Source: Cryomorphaceae bacterium
Lineage (GTDB): Bacteria > Bacteroidota > Bacteroidia > Flavobacteriales > UBA7430
NCBI GenBank assembly: GCA_019649675.1
Contig: BOWN01000001.1
Coordinates: 542,868-606,867, forward strand
Reading direction: 5' to 3'
DNA: 64,000 nucleotides
Below, piece after piece: positions 1 to 10,380 of this stretch. The first letter of the stretch is position 1. Every line of letters begins with the position of its first letter. Below the pieces are notes generated by a model. The model did not search any database. It was given only the letters and a program-made list of their open reading frames with translations, and was not told the DNA's origin. Made by a program: the position numbers and the translations under genes.

Positions 1-181
1 ATCAAAAGAATTAATCCGTTTTTTCGATGGCCCTCTGTGTGTGGGTGTTGCCCGCGATAAGCGATTACTGACTTTACAAACGCGAAAAGCAACACTGTTA
101 GCAATAAATAAGGCAAAAAACTATGAAGGTGTTTTAGTCCGATGTACATGTTTTAGGGTTTTGTTTTTACAAACTTACTAA
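1..181 (+). other. possible 3' end of an unidentified gene
   Basis: The frame starting at base 2 is open from the window edge to a TAA at 179-181 (about 59 codons). Its translation has a plausible protein composition, but I recognise no family. It could be the C-terminus of a gene cut off by the window edge or chance open sequence. Bases 182-259 hold no gene; they are the leader of the amidohydrolase gene that follows. Confidence 0.25.
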
Positions 182-259
182 TTTTAAGGGCAATGCGTAC
201 ACAAAAGAGGGGGTGCATTCCCGGAAATATATTAATTTCACGTTTGTAAAACTTAATTT

Positions 260-3200
260 ATGAAAAATCTATTGCTGTTGTTTGGCTTCTTGCTGGTTAT
301 AATACATGCAGGTGCTCAAGAAAACTTTCCCGTAAACGGGGTTGTGTCAAAATACAATACCGTGCATGCTTTAATAAATGCTGAAATTCATATTGATGCT
401 GAAACAAGCATAAAAAGAGCGGTCTTACTTGTGAAAGATGATAAAATTATTGAGGTGGGCAATGCTGTAGATATTCCTGAAAATGCAATTATTCACAATC
501 TTGAGGGGGCGCACGTTTATCCTTCTTTTATTGACCCATACACCAATTATGGGCTCCCAAAAGTGAAAAAAACAGGAATGGAAGCCTCAACCTCAAATAA
601 AAAGCAAAACTGTCGGTCCATTCTCTTGGAATGAAGCCCTTAAACCAGAGTTTGATGCCGCCGCTTCTTTTTCTCCAAACCAGGCTTCTGCCAAGTCTTT
701 CCGTAGTGCTGGGTTTGGAACCGTGTTGACTTTTCAGAATGATGGTATCGTTCGTGGAAGCTCTAGCGTTGTTAGTCTTGGTGAAGGTGGTGCGCAAAAA
801 GAATTACTTAAACCAAGGGCTATGTCACATTACGCGTTTTCTAAAGGCAGCTCTAGACAAAGTTACCCTAACTCATTTATGGGAGCAGTTGCTTTGCTGA
901 GACAATCCATTTATGATGCAATATGGGCTCACCACAATCGCGACCAAAGAAACTTAAGTTTAACGGCATTGCATAACAATTTAAAGCTTAAGCCTGTAAT
1001 TGAAGTTGACAATCACAATGCTATTCGTAACGCCTTAGACTTGAGTAAAGAGTTTAAAATGAACTTTATTATTAAAGGTTCTGGTGATGAATATTTAAGC
1101 TTAGATGGTTTAAGTGGTGCGCAATTTATTCTTCCGGTAAACTTTCCTGATGCTTATGATGTAAGTGATCCGTATGAAAGTTTGAGCTTAAGCTTAGAAA
1201 AAATGAAACACTGGGAACTTGCGCCGGCAAACGCCGCGCTGTTGGCATCTAAGGATGTTGACTTTGCATTTACTGCTTTTGGGTTAAGTAATACTGAAGA
1301 TTTCCTAGACAGGGTTAAAAGCTGTGTAAAACATGGCTTGAGCGAGGAAACTGCGCTAAAAGCCCTTACAAGTGTTCCTGCAAAAATGCTCGGAATTTCT
1401 AATTCATATGGGTCTCTTAAAAAAGGGATGAAGGCGAACTTCATTGTTTGTGAAAAAAATCTTTTTCATTCTAAAAACAAAATACTCGAAAACTGGGTTC
1501 AGGGACATGCTTTTATAATAAATCCAAAACAAGGGCACGATTATAGGGGTAGTTATATCCTAAAAATAAATGGTGAAATTTTTCCTTTAGAGATCGTTGG
1601 TGAGAAAGAAAACTTAGGATGCTATGCTTATTTCTAAAGACACAACAAAGTGTCTTTTACCATAGAAAACGAGCTTATTAAAATCTCGTATAAAGATAGG
1701 GATGGGGTGGTTCGCCTTAGTGGTCATGGCAAAGACCCTATTGAGGGTCAAGGACAACTTTCTAACGGTAACTGGGTGTCTTTTTTAATTAAAAGAAAAA
1801 AAGGGTTTGAAGGCGAACAAAAAAACGTTGAGCAAGACAATGCGTTTATAAATGCAGACCCCGTTCAAGTATTAAACGATATGGGTGAGCGGTGGTTTCC
1901 TAACTCTGCATATGGTTGGCTGGAAAAGCCCGAACAAAAAGCCATACTTTTTAAGAATGTAACTCTGTGGACCAATGAAAATGAGGGGGTTGTTAAAAAC
2001 TCTTCCTTAGCTATTCTTGATGGTAAAATTATTGCTGTGGGAAATAATGCTGTAAAAGAAATTAAAGATAAATACGCTTTTGAAATTATTGACGGTAGTG
2101 GAAAACACTTAAGTTCAGGAATAATCGACGAGCATTCGCACATCGCTTTACGAAGTGTAAATGAAGGCTCGCAATCCAGCTCAGCAGAGGTAAGAATTTC
2201 TGACGCAATTAGGCCTAATGATATTAACATATATCGCCAGCTGGCAGGGGGTGTAACTATCGCACAATTACTTCACGGTTCTGCCAACCCAATTGGTGGG
2301 CAGTCCGCCCTAATAAAAATGCGATGGGGCTCTGACGTCGAGGGTTTACTATATGATAACGCTAAACCTTTTGTGAAGTTTGCCCTTGGAGAAAACGTAA
2401 AACAAAGCAATTGGGGCGACTATTCTCGTGTTCGTTTCCCTCAAACCCGAATGGGTGTTGAGGCAGGTTTATTACGATGCTTTTATTCGGGCTAAGGAAT
2501 ATGATAAGGATTGGGTGGCTTGGCGAAAGCTTTCTGCAAGCCAGAAAAAAGAAGGCAAAATGCCTCGAAAAGATTTAGATTTAGATTGCTTATTAGAGAT
2601 ACTAAAAGATGAGAGAGAAATTACCTGCCACTCCTATCGTCAATCGGAAATAAACATGCTTATGCAGGTGGCCGACTCTATGGGGTTTACCCTAAACACT
2701 TTTACTCATATTTTAGAGGGATATAAGGTTGCCGAAAAAATAAAGGCACATGGTGCTGGTGCATCTACATTTTCTGACTGGTGGGCTTATAAATATGAAG
2801 TAAATGATGCTATTCCTCACAATGGGGCCTTGTTAAATGATATGGGAATTGTTACCGCTTTTAACTCTGATGACGCAGAAATGGCAAGGCGCTTAAACCA
2901 AGAAGCTGCTAAAGCTGTAAAATATGGAGGAGCGTCAGAAGAAGATGCCTGGAAATTTATTACACTTAACCCTGCCAAGCTGCTTCATATTGAAGATAAA
3001 ACTGGGAGCTTAAAAAAGGGTAAAGATGCTGATCTGGTTCTTTGGTCTGGTCACCCAATGTCAGTTTATAGTGTTGTAGAACAAACATACGTTGATGGGC
3101 GCCTATATTACTCTTTAAGCCTTGATCGGGAAAATAGATTGCGTAATGCAAAAGAAAGAAACCGATTAACACAAAAAATGCTTTCAGAAAAAAAGGCGGG

Positions 3201-3273
3201 AAAGAAAACACAAAAAATTAAAAAAGAACGCTCTTTTATTTTCCACTGTGACGACGAATCTTATTCGTTCTAA
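260..3273 (+). CDS. two-module amidohydrolase family protein, secreted (frameshifted in this sequence)
   Basis: One locus of about 1000 codons, read here as four fragments (260-634, 723-1637, 1650-2495, 2428-3273). Conserved sequence continues across each break in another frame, for example through 610-725, so I treat the breaks as sequence errors. An N-terminal signal peptide ends near AGAQ, so the protein is exported. The N-terminal half has an amidohydrolase-like beta-sandwich and barrel, but at the first metal site it reads SFIDPYTNYG with no histidines. The C-terminal half keeps the metal set: HSH at 2133-2141, then HSYRQ, THILEGYK and NSDD. This half is therefore the likely catalytic module and is imidazolonepropionase- or dipeptidase-like. 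The substrate is unknown. It sits 19 bp upstream of a second amidohydrolase gene, probably in the same operon. A start at 260 gives the signal peptide directly. Confidence 0.8.
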
Positions 3274-3292
3274 ATTTTAACCCGAATTAAAC

Positions 3293-4594
3293 ATGAAAAA
3301 CCTAACCTTAATTAATATTTGTTTAAGCTTCTTTGCTTTAGCTGTTGCGCAAACACCTGCGCCAGATCAAAACAAAAGAATTCTGCTATATGGCGGGATA
3401 GCCCATTTAGGAAATGGCGAGGTTATAGAAAACTCTTTGATAATTTTAGAGGGGGGAAAGATTTTAACCATTGAAGATGCAAGTAATATCCGAATAGATA
3501 TTTCGGATGCGGAATACCATGATGTCATTGGTAAACACGTTTACCCCGGCTTTATTCTTCCAAACACCACCTTAGGTTTGGCCGACATTGATGCTGTACG
3601 CGCCACCAAAGATTTTGATGAGGTGGGAGAGTTTAACCCTCATATTAGAAGCATCATTGCCTACAATACAGACTCTCCTGTTATACCTACCGTTAGAACA
3701 AATGGTGTTTTAATTGGGCAAATCACGCCTCGGGGTGGGATGGTTTCAGGAACCTCTAGCCTTGTAGAGTTTGACGCTTGGAATTATGAAGACGCTTTAT
3801 ACAAAGAAGATGATGCCATTCATGTTAACTGGCCCGAAAAGCGGATTTCTTTTGTAGAACACGATCATAAAAAAAATCATGATGATGAATATGAAAAAGA
3901 CTTGTCTGAAATTAAGAGTTTCTTTAATCGGGCTAAAAGTTATGTAAAATCGTCTGGCAAAAAAACCGACTTAGCTTTAGAGGCGATGAAGGGTGTTTTC
4001 ACTGGCTCAAAACAGCTTTTCTTCCATGTACGAACAGTAAAAGGGATCAAAAGCGCCGTTTTGTTTGCTAAAAAATTAAATCTAGACAACTTTGTTTTGG
4101 TTGGCGCTGATGATGCTTGGAGGGTTGCTGACTTTCTTGCAGAAAACGAGGTTCCCGTGGTCTTAAATCGGATACACAGACTTCCTATGAGAAAAAATGA
4201 AGATGTTGATGTTGCCTATAAAACCCCGAAGATTTTACAAGATGCTGGTGTTTTGTTTTGTTTAGATTACGAGGGTGACATGGAGCGAATGGGGGCCAGA
4301 AACCTTCCATTTACTGCTGGAACCTCTGTTGCCTACGGCTTAAGTAAAGAGGAGGCTTTGATGAGTATTACGCTTAATGCCGCTAAGATTTTAAAGGTAG
4401 ACAACTCGCTTGGTAGCCTTGAAGAAGGAAAAGATGCCACACTAATTGTGTCTGAGGGAGATGCTTTAGACGTAATGAGCAATAATATTAGCTTGGCGTT
4501 TATTCGTGGTAAAAAATTAGAGCTTAACAACCACCAAATAGATTTATTTAATAAATACAAAAAGCGTCATAAAGAATTTTCAGAAGAAGAATAA
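3293..4594 (+). CDS. amidohydrolase family protein, probably non-catalytic, secreted
   Basis: An intact 433-residue protein with a signal peptide (residues 1-19, ending AVAQ) and the usual amidohydrolase ends: an early small beta-sandwich strand region and a late region where NAAKIL and the GSLEEGKDATLIV strand close the sandwich. Where active members carry HxH, this protein reads GFILPNTTLG. The later FFHVRTVKG and CLDYEGD segments keep only part of the metal ligands. It resembles the degenerate N-terminal half of the gene just upstream, so the two gene products may form a complex with one active module and two structural ones. That is inference; the family assignment itself is firm. Confidence 0.82.
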   Translation: MKNLTLINICLSFFALAVAQTPAPDQNKRILLYGGIAHLGNGEVIENSLIILEGGKILTIEDASNIRIDISDAEYHDVIGKHVYPGFILPNTTLGLADIDAVRATKDFDEVGEFNPHIRSIIAYNTDSPVIPTVRTNGVLIGQITPRGGMVSGTSSLVEFDAWNYEDALYKEDDAIHVNWPEKRISFVEHDHKKNHDDEYEKDLSEIKSFFNRAKSYVKSSGKKTDLALEAMKGVFTGSKQLFFHVRTVKGIKSAVLFAKKLNLDNFVLVGADDAWRVADFLAENEVPVVLNRIHRLPMRKNEDVDVAYKTPKILQDAGVLFCLDYEGDMERMGARNLPFTAGTSVAYGLSKEEALMSITLNAAKILKVDNSLGSLEEGKDATLIVSEGDALDVMSNNISLAFIRGKKLELNNHQIDLFNKYKKRHKEFSEEE

Positions 4595-4636
4595 CGCTCC
4601 GCTTAAATTTACAAGCCGACACTTTTTATTCTATAT

Positions 4637-5120
4637 ATGAAATATCGCATTTTAAGCAGTAAAGAATTAGAGCCCTTAAAGGATGATTTTATAAAGTTTC
4701 TTTCTGCAAACACCGTTACCGGGGAAGACTGGGCTAAAATAAAATCCAACAAACCAAACGAGGCGTTAAAACTTGTTGAAATTTTTAGCGACATTGTTTG
4801 GGAGAAAGCATTAGATAAAAATAAAATACCTAGAACACCGAGACGATAAGTATTTAAAAGTATTTTATTGTGGTGAAAATAAAATTGAAATGGTTGGGTT
4901 TAAAGTAAACGCAAAAAATGCCCCCTCGCTTCTTGACGAAAACACATTCAAATTACTTGGGTCTGGAGAGCTTAAATTTTCTAAGCTTTGTGCTGAGTTT
5001 TCTTCTTCCGAAAAAAATTACAACACTTCCCGAAACATGGACATGTTTTCTATGGTCGAATCAGGTTGTGTTCCTTGCGAAAAAGCTTTTTTTTACGGCA
5101 TTAAATCTTTATTGAAATAG
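4637..5120 (+). CDS. DUF6495 family protein (one frameshift)
   Basis: A conserved Bacteroidota protein of about 160 residues with no known function. It begins MKYRILSSKELEPL and is read as 4637-4849 plus 4890-5120. The frame that continues after codon IPR reads EHRDDKYLKVFYCGENK from about 4830, joining the halves with a one-base correction near 4830. No signal peptide or membrane segment is visible, so it is probably cytoplasmic. It follows the amidohydrolase pair on the same strand after 42 bp and ends at a bidirectional terminator. Confidence 0.72.
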
Positions 5121-5153
5121 TTTTTACGTTAATCTTAAGATTTATTTTTAAAA

Positions 5154-5183
5154 TAAAAAACCCCTCTTGCGAAGGGTTTTTAT
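5154..5183. terminator. bidirectional terminator
   Basis: An AAACCCC / AAGGGTTT hairpin is flanked by A-runs on the left and T-runs on the right. It lies between the convergent DUF6495 and PpiD-like genes and can serve both. Confidence 0.75.
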
Positions 5184-5200
5184 GTTTCTATGAGTCTTTT

Positions 5201-6980
5201 CTAATAAAACTTAGACCTATTGTCTTCTATTTCTGCCAACTCTTTTAATGCATTATAAACCTCGAAATCCACTCTTGGCTGAAGTTGGCTCTCTAACTGC
5301 TTTTTTAATGCTGAGTAGTCTTTGGGTGCCGGTGACTCTTTAATAGCTTCTGTTGAAACAACATATACACCGTTATTACCAACAACCGGATTTGACATCT
5401 GCCCTTGCTCGACACCATAAAATGCACCTACAATATTTGGCTCAAAGCCACCTGGTACTGAGTTGGAAGAAAAAGATAAAAGCGATACTGATTCTGGAAC
5501 AAGGCTCATCTCTTTTGCTAATTCATCTATGTTGGTTGCAGTAGATAGAGACTTTTTAAACTCTTCCTTGAGAGCTTGAGCGCTTTTTTCCCTTTTTACA
5601 GCAGCCTCTGCCTGAAAACGGACATCATCTAGGCTTTGGGTTCCCTCTTCTGTAATTTTGGTTAACATTGCAACAACAATTCGGTTGTTTTGATCGTCTA
5701 ACTTTACTGTGTTTATTCTTGTATTACTACTTAGGCCCAAAACACAAGGTTTCGGGCTTCTCCAACTCCAGAAACTGTCCGGTCTGCCTCCTGAATCGTT
5801 GCTGTTGTAAGGGCAATGTTCTTCTCATCAGCCATGACTTCAAGGCCACTTAAATCTGCGGCTGTGGCCATTTCGCTTGCCTGAGCATATATTTCATTTG
5901 CTGTTTCCTCGCTAGCATCGATTGCTATTTCAATTATAGCAACCTGAACAGAATCGCTAATGCGGGCGTTTAATCTTGCTAATTTATATGTATTATCTTC
6001 TTCGTAAGGGCCATATACAAATCCAATTTCCGCGTTTCTCATTACCGATTCAATTGCCGGAGAAAGCTGTCCTTCGGCATAAAAGTGGGGTCAAGGGGTG
6101 TCTGAATAGTTGTCAACAAACAACTCAGCATCTGTTGTGTTTTTAAAGCCTTCTACCGTTTCTTTGTTTTTTGTTGTTTATTAAAAACTTCTTTGTCTTC
6201 AATCAAAGATTGCAGTTGATTTTATTTCTTCTTTGTCAGAATCTGTCGGGAGAATCTCAAAATTGCTAATGTAAGCTCTCTGGATTCATCTTGTGGATAC
6301 TCCTCTTTATTTTCTCTATAATAAGCTTGTATCTCTGAGTCTGTTACTTCAATGTTTGTATCAAAAGGCTTAAAAACATATCGCCCACTCGTTTGCGCCC
6401 CTTGATCATTATAATATACCTGCGCATCTATGTTTGAAGCGGTTAATCCCTGACGAACTAAATTTGAATATTTTTGGCTTAGGCGCTCTTTTAAAATTAT
6501 ATTTTCAAAGTACATCCACCTCAAAGGGTCGGTATCATGAATCTGTTGAATAACTGAAGCTAGCTGCTCAGAAGAAACATCTTGGGTTGCCGCACCAAAG
6601 AATTGTCTTGCTGTTGAGGACATTTCTGCTGATTTATACCCAAAAGTTAATCCCGCTAATTCTTCAGAGCTAACCATAAGACCTATATCTTCATACTGCT
6701 CGTCCATAACTACTTCATTTACCTTATCTGACCACAATTTGTCGCGTAGACCATTTCGATCTTGTTGACCATTAAAAAATCGATCTATATTCTGTGCTTC
6801 TGTTTCAAACTCTCGATAGTCAACAACTTTGTTATTTATTTCCCCTAGTATTCCCTGCGAACCATTTAATAGTGAGGTTCCTGAGTTCATCAAGTCCCCT
6901 AAAAGAAAGGCTAAAAGGGCAAAGCCTATTGCTGCTATAACGAGGCCGGAGCGCTTTCTGAGTTTATCAAGTGATATCAT
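5201..6980 (-). CDS. PpiD/SurA-like periplasmic foldase lacking the parvulin domain (frameshifted)
   Basis: Membrane-anchored periplasmic folding factor: one N-terminal membrane helix (about residues 13-30, GLVIAAIGFALLAFLLG) followed by a SurA_N-type chaperone region. It is read as 6980-6222, 6042-5731 and 5740-5201, and sequence in the other frames joins the pieces. The reconstructed length is about 593 residues against roughly 700 for Flavobacteriia relatives. The shortfall is one block: within the uninterrupted 6042-5731 frame, the sequence passes from ...NARISDSVQ straight to VAIIEIAIDASEE. In relatives the parvulin domain (starting ASHILI) sits at exactly this point. It should therefore act as a chaperone without proline isomerase activity. 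It is the last gene of a leftward operon behind the CorC-like gene. Confidence 0.75.
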
Positions 6981-7043
6981 AGTTGTTTTCTTTTTCGTTT
7001 CTCAAGTCTGCGAATATACAAAAGTTCTTGAAAAGTAGGTGTG

Positions 7044-8309
7044 TTAGGGCGGCCAGAATAGTTTTACTGTCTCTATTCGGGTCTGATCTACCTTTAATAT
7101 TTGCAAAATAAACGAACCCACCTTTATTTGTTCGTTTTGTTTTGGTATGCATTCACAGAGGTTAACTATAAGGCCGCTAAGGGTTTCATAATCATCTGAT
7201 TCCGGAAGCTTTAAGTTGTATTTTTCATTTAAATAGTCAATTTTTTGGCGGCCAGAAAAAACAAACTCGTTCTCAGAAAAGCGGGTTTCTTCATAACCTA
7301 TTAGATCGTGTTCGTCTTGAATTTCTCCAAAAATTTCCTCTATTATATCTTCGATTGTAAGAAGCCCTGAGGTGCCACCGAATTCATCAATAACCAACGC
7401 CAAGCTTTTTCTTTCTTTGATAAAGAGGTTGAGTATATTATTCGCTGTCATGGTTTCAGGGACGAGCGCTACCGGAAGCAAAATAGATTTAATATCTGCT
7501 GGCTGCTTAAAAAGTTCATAAGAATGGGTATAACCAATGATTTGATCAATGTTGTCTCTATAAATCAATATTTTAGAAAGTCCGGTTTCTACAAACCTAT
7601 TGGTTAGCTTGTTTATGTCCACACTAATGTCCATTGCTATAATTTCATTCCTCGGAACCATACATTCCCTTGCTTTTACTTTTGAAAAATCAAGTGCGTT
7701 CTGAAATATTTGAATTTCGGGATCTAGTTGATTTTTGTCTTTTGCGTTGGTCGCATGCTCCTCTATATATTGCTGTAAATCAACTCTACCAAAAACTCTT
7801 TTTTGATCAAGTTGCTCTAAGTGCATTACTTTTTTTAACACAAAATTAGAAAGAGAAACAACTAAAGATGCAAAAAAATACAACCCAAAATAACATAGGC
7901 CTGCCGGAACAGCAAATAATCGAACAAAGCGATTCGCATTTATGCTAAACAGTACCTTCGGAATAAACTCTGCTGTTACCAAAACTATTAGTGTGGAAAT
8001 TAACGTTTGACCTAACAACACGAGGCTATCATTAGTGGTAAAATGATTTTTAATGTAGGGCGCCAATACTTTAGCCATTTCTATTCCATAAACCACTAAG
8101 GCAATGTTGTTTCCAACGAGCATCGTGGCAATAAATCGAGATGGTTTTTCTAAAAAGTATGATAAAATACGGGCGTTAAACTCTCCCCGTTTTTTCATAA
8201 GCTCTATGTGTAGCTTATTAGATGCAACAAAAGCGATTTCCATGCCTGAAAAAAAGGCCGAAAACAAAAGAGATAAAATGATAGACAAAAGACTACTGTC
8301 GGGGTCCAT
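7044..8309 (-). CDS. HlyC/CorC family transporter (DUF21-CBS-CorC_HlyC)
   Basis: An intact 421-residue inner-membrane protein. It has an N-terminal DUF21 domain with about four membrane helices (residues 1-190, including the SAFFSGMEIAF motif), a pair of CBS domains (about 205-325) containing MVPRNEI and a TIEDIIEEIFGEI stretch, and a C-terminal CorC_HlyC domain (about 340-420). Family members are linked to divalent cation efflux or resistance. The neighbours lptC and ppiD suggest an envelope role. GldE is a related paralogue, but its usual neighbours (gldD, ssb, mutY) are absent here, so I do not use that name. Confidence 0.88.
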   Translation of the reverse strand: MDPDSSLLSIILSLLFSAFFSGMEIAFVASNKLHIELMKKRGEFNARILSYFLEKPSRFIATMLVGNNIALVVYGIEMAKVLAPYIKNHFTTNDSLVLLGQTLISTLIVLVTAEFIPKVLFSINANRFVRLFAVPAGLCYFGLYFFASLVVSLSNFVLKKVMHLEQLDQKRVFGRVDLQQYIEEHATNAKDKNQLDPEIQIFQNALDFSKVKARECMVPRNEIIAMDISVDINKLTNRFVETGLSKILIYRDNIDQIIGYTHSYELFKQPADIKSILLPVALVPETMTANNILNLFIKERKSLALVIDEFGGTSGLLTIEDIIEEIFGEIQDEHDLIGYEETRFSENEFVFSGRQKIDYLNEKYNLKLPESDDYETLSGLIVNLCECIPKQNEQIKVGSFILQILKVDQTRIETVKLFWPP

Positions 8310-8367
8310 TTAGGTTTAAATTTTAACTGAAATCTTTTTTTTTTTAGCAAAACTTGGCGCCCAACGC

Positions 8368-8949
8368 TTACTCTGCAAGGTCCGCTTGGCCTAAATTAAT
8401 AATTCCGCGGGTATTTTTGAGGGTATATTTACTAAAAGAAGTGTTTGACTCAAAACCTTCTCCTATAATTATTTGATCTTTATTAGTAATTTTAACCGTC
8501 GCCTCTGTAAAAATTTGTTCCCTTTTTTCATTCCAAAACAAAGACTCTGTTTCTAATTTTTCTCCTTTATTATTTTCTAAAAGAACGCCGCCCTTTGCTT
8601 TTATTGTTTTATCGTCCAAATGTTGAATTGCATAATCTGATTTCATATAAGCCTCTTGTTCTCCAAGGGTGTCAAAAGAAAAGATTTCAAGGCCCTTAGG
8701 AAACTCGATGTATTCTGTCTTAGCATCAAACCTAAGTACTTTCGGACTTGAAAGTCTGTGTGAAGGGATTCCGTTTTTTGTATACAACCACTCTACATCT
8801 TGGGATATAACCACTGGCTCTTCTGTGTCTTTTACAAGTGCATCGATTTTTTGCGTGTTAGTTTGGCAGGAAAAAACAAAAGTTGTTATGAGAAACAATA
8901 TGACCGTGATTATATTGTTTTTTTTTAAGATGATATAAATTGCTAACAA
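8368..8949 (-). CDS. lptC: LPS export ABC transporter periplasmic protein LptC
   Basis: A 193-residue lipoprotein with a lipobox-like FVFSC near residue 28 and a beta-rich LptC fold: repeated strands such as YAIQHLDDKTIKAKGGVLL and the segment ESLFWNEKREQIFTEATVKI that is characteristic of LptC. It would form part of the bridge that carries lipopolysaccharide from the inner to the outer membrane. It sits between the TPR gene (20 bp upstream) and the CorC-like gene, an order common in Flavobacteriia. The first residues are uncertain; translation may begin a few codons later. Confidence 0.85.
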   Translation of the reverse strand: MLAIYIILKKNNIITVILFLITTFVFSCQTNTQKIDALVKDTEEPVVISQDVEWLYTKNGIPSHRLSSPKVLRFDAKTEYIEFPKGLEIFSFDTLGEQEAYMKSDYAIQHLDDKTIKAKGGVLLENNKGEKLETESLFWNEKREQIFTEATVKITNKDQIIIGEGFESNTSFSKYTLKNTRGIINLGQADLAE

Positions 8950-8969
8950 TTATCCTAGTTGTAACGTGT

Positions 8970-10370
8970 TTATGGAACCCTAATTTTTACCGTTTCGCTA
9001 TACCAACAGTCTATTTTATAAGTTGCCTCATCAATAAGGCCCTCCGTAAATATGTCTGTTTTGCTTGGCATCTGTTTTGTGTACTTTTCAATTCTTTCAT
9101 TTGATTTTGTACTTAATTGTGGGTCTATTCTTTTTGCGTATTCATACTTGTCTATAGCGGCCCAGTAGCCCACTCTTTTCAAAAACTCCGTTTTCAATTC
9201 TCCACATTGACGAGAGGTTTTTGCATATAAATCACCTATTAATAAATATGGCTCTCCCCAACCAGAACGAAAGGCTGCGGCCTTTAGCGCATAGGTTTTT
9301 GCAGAATTATTTTTATTCATTGCTCCATATGTTTGTGCCAAACGGAACGCGTACTGTGCTTTGTTTATTTCATCTGGTTCGTTCTCTAAAGCATAAATAT
9401 AAAAAACCTCCGCTTTTTCGAAGTCTTTTCGTTTCAAAGATCTAATGCCCATGTTGGCTGCCGCTGATGAGGATGGGTCTATGTTGTATAGTGCTTCTGA
9501 TATAGAAAAGAAAATATCTGAATCTGTACACTCTTTTTTATTTAAAAGTTTCGCTGCTCGCTTCATCCAGCCCACATCATCTTTATTTTGTTCGAAATTT
9601 TTTGCATATAGTTCAATCAGTTTTTCACATGTGGCATGAGGGGCAAGCGTCTTTTCTAAATTGGTTTTAACATCTCCTAATGTTTTGAGTTCTTTTTTAT
9701 TCTTTTTGAGTAGCTTCTGCTCTTTAACGCTTAGCTCTTCAATTTGTTCGGCATTGTATATATCTTGTGAAAGCTTCGCTTCTTTATAAGATATAACTCC
9801 CGAAAGGTCTGAAAACAATGCAATAAGGTCTTCTACTTGTAATACTTTTGCTTGAACCAGTTTTGTTGTAGCCATAAAATAATAATTTAGCACACTGGCA
9901 GTGCTCTCGTTACCAGCCATTTCAAATGCTTTCCGTAGCTCTTCATATGAGGCTTGAAGGCCTTCTGTAGTGGTTTTCTTGTATTTATACATATCCGCCC
10001 CTTTCATTCCTATTACGTAAGCCTCTTTTCCTTTGTAATAAACATTTCTTTGATCATATACCATTATTAAGGAATCAATAAGTGGTGTAAGTCTGGATTG
10101 GTCATCAAGGTTTTTGATCAAGTCCTTTATAATTTTAGGCCCATGTAAATAAATGTTCTTTGTTCGCTTCGGGGCGTTATTAAACAAATAAGACCAGGGT
10201 TTATATGCGTCTTTGTAGTTTTTTTGCTTATAGAACTCAATATAGATAGATAGGTTTTGTTCACAAAGCTCTTTATCTAAACCATATTTTAGTCTCTCTG
10301 CCTCTTCCTGTGCAATTATTTGAAATGAAAAAAGCATGATCGTTGATAATAAAATTCTTTTAAATCTCAT
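8970..10370 (-). CDS. tetratricopeptide repeat protein, exported
   Basis: An intact 466-residue protein with a signal peptide (SFQIIAQ near residue 20) and helical repeats of TPR type, clearest in the last third (AEVFYIYALENEPDEINKAQ, AKTYALKAAAFRSGWGEPYL). It ends in a short segment with WYSETVKIRVP. No enzymatic motif is visible. In Flavobacteriia a TPR gene of this kind lies between an outer membrane protein gene and lptC, as here, suggesting a periplasmic scaffold in envelope assembly. That role is inferred from position only. Confidence 0.75.
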   Translation of the reverse strand: MRFKRILLSTIMLFSFQIIAQEEAERLKYGLDKELCEQNLSIYIEFYKQKNYKDAYKPWSYLFNNAPKRTKNIYLHGPKIIKDLIKNLDDQSRLTPLIDSLIMVYDQRNVYYKGKEAYVIGMKGADMYKYKKTTTEGLQASYEELRKAFEMAGNESTASVLNYYFMATTKLVQAKVLQVEDLIALFSDLSGVISYKEAKLSQDIYNAEQIEELSVKEQKLLKKNKKELKTLGDVKTNLEKTLAPHATCEKLIELYAKNFEQNKDDVGWMKRAAKLLNKKECTDSDIFFSISEALYNIDPSSSAAANMGIRSLKRKDFEKAEVFYIYALENEPDEINKAQYAFRLAQTYGAMNKNNSAKTYALKAAAFRSGWGEPYLLIGDLYAKTSRQCGELKTEFLKRVGYWAAIDKYEYAKRIDPQLSTKSNERIEKYTKQMPSKTDIFTEGLIDEATYKIDCWYSETVKIRVP

Positions 10371-10380
10371 GTTGTTGTTT

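Noticed and set aside
7044-8309. Assignment as gliding protein GldE
   Set aside because: The domain layout is shared with general CorC/HlyC proteins, and none of the usual gldE neighbours is present.
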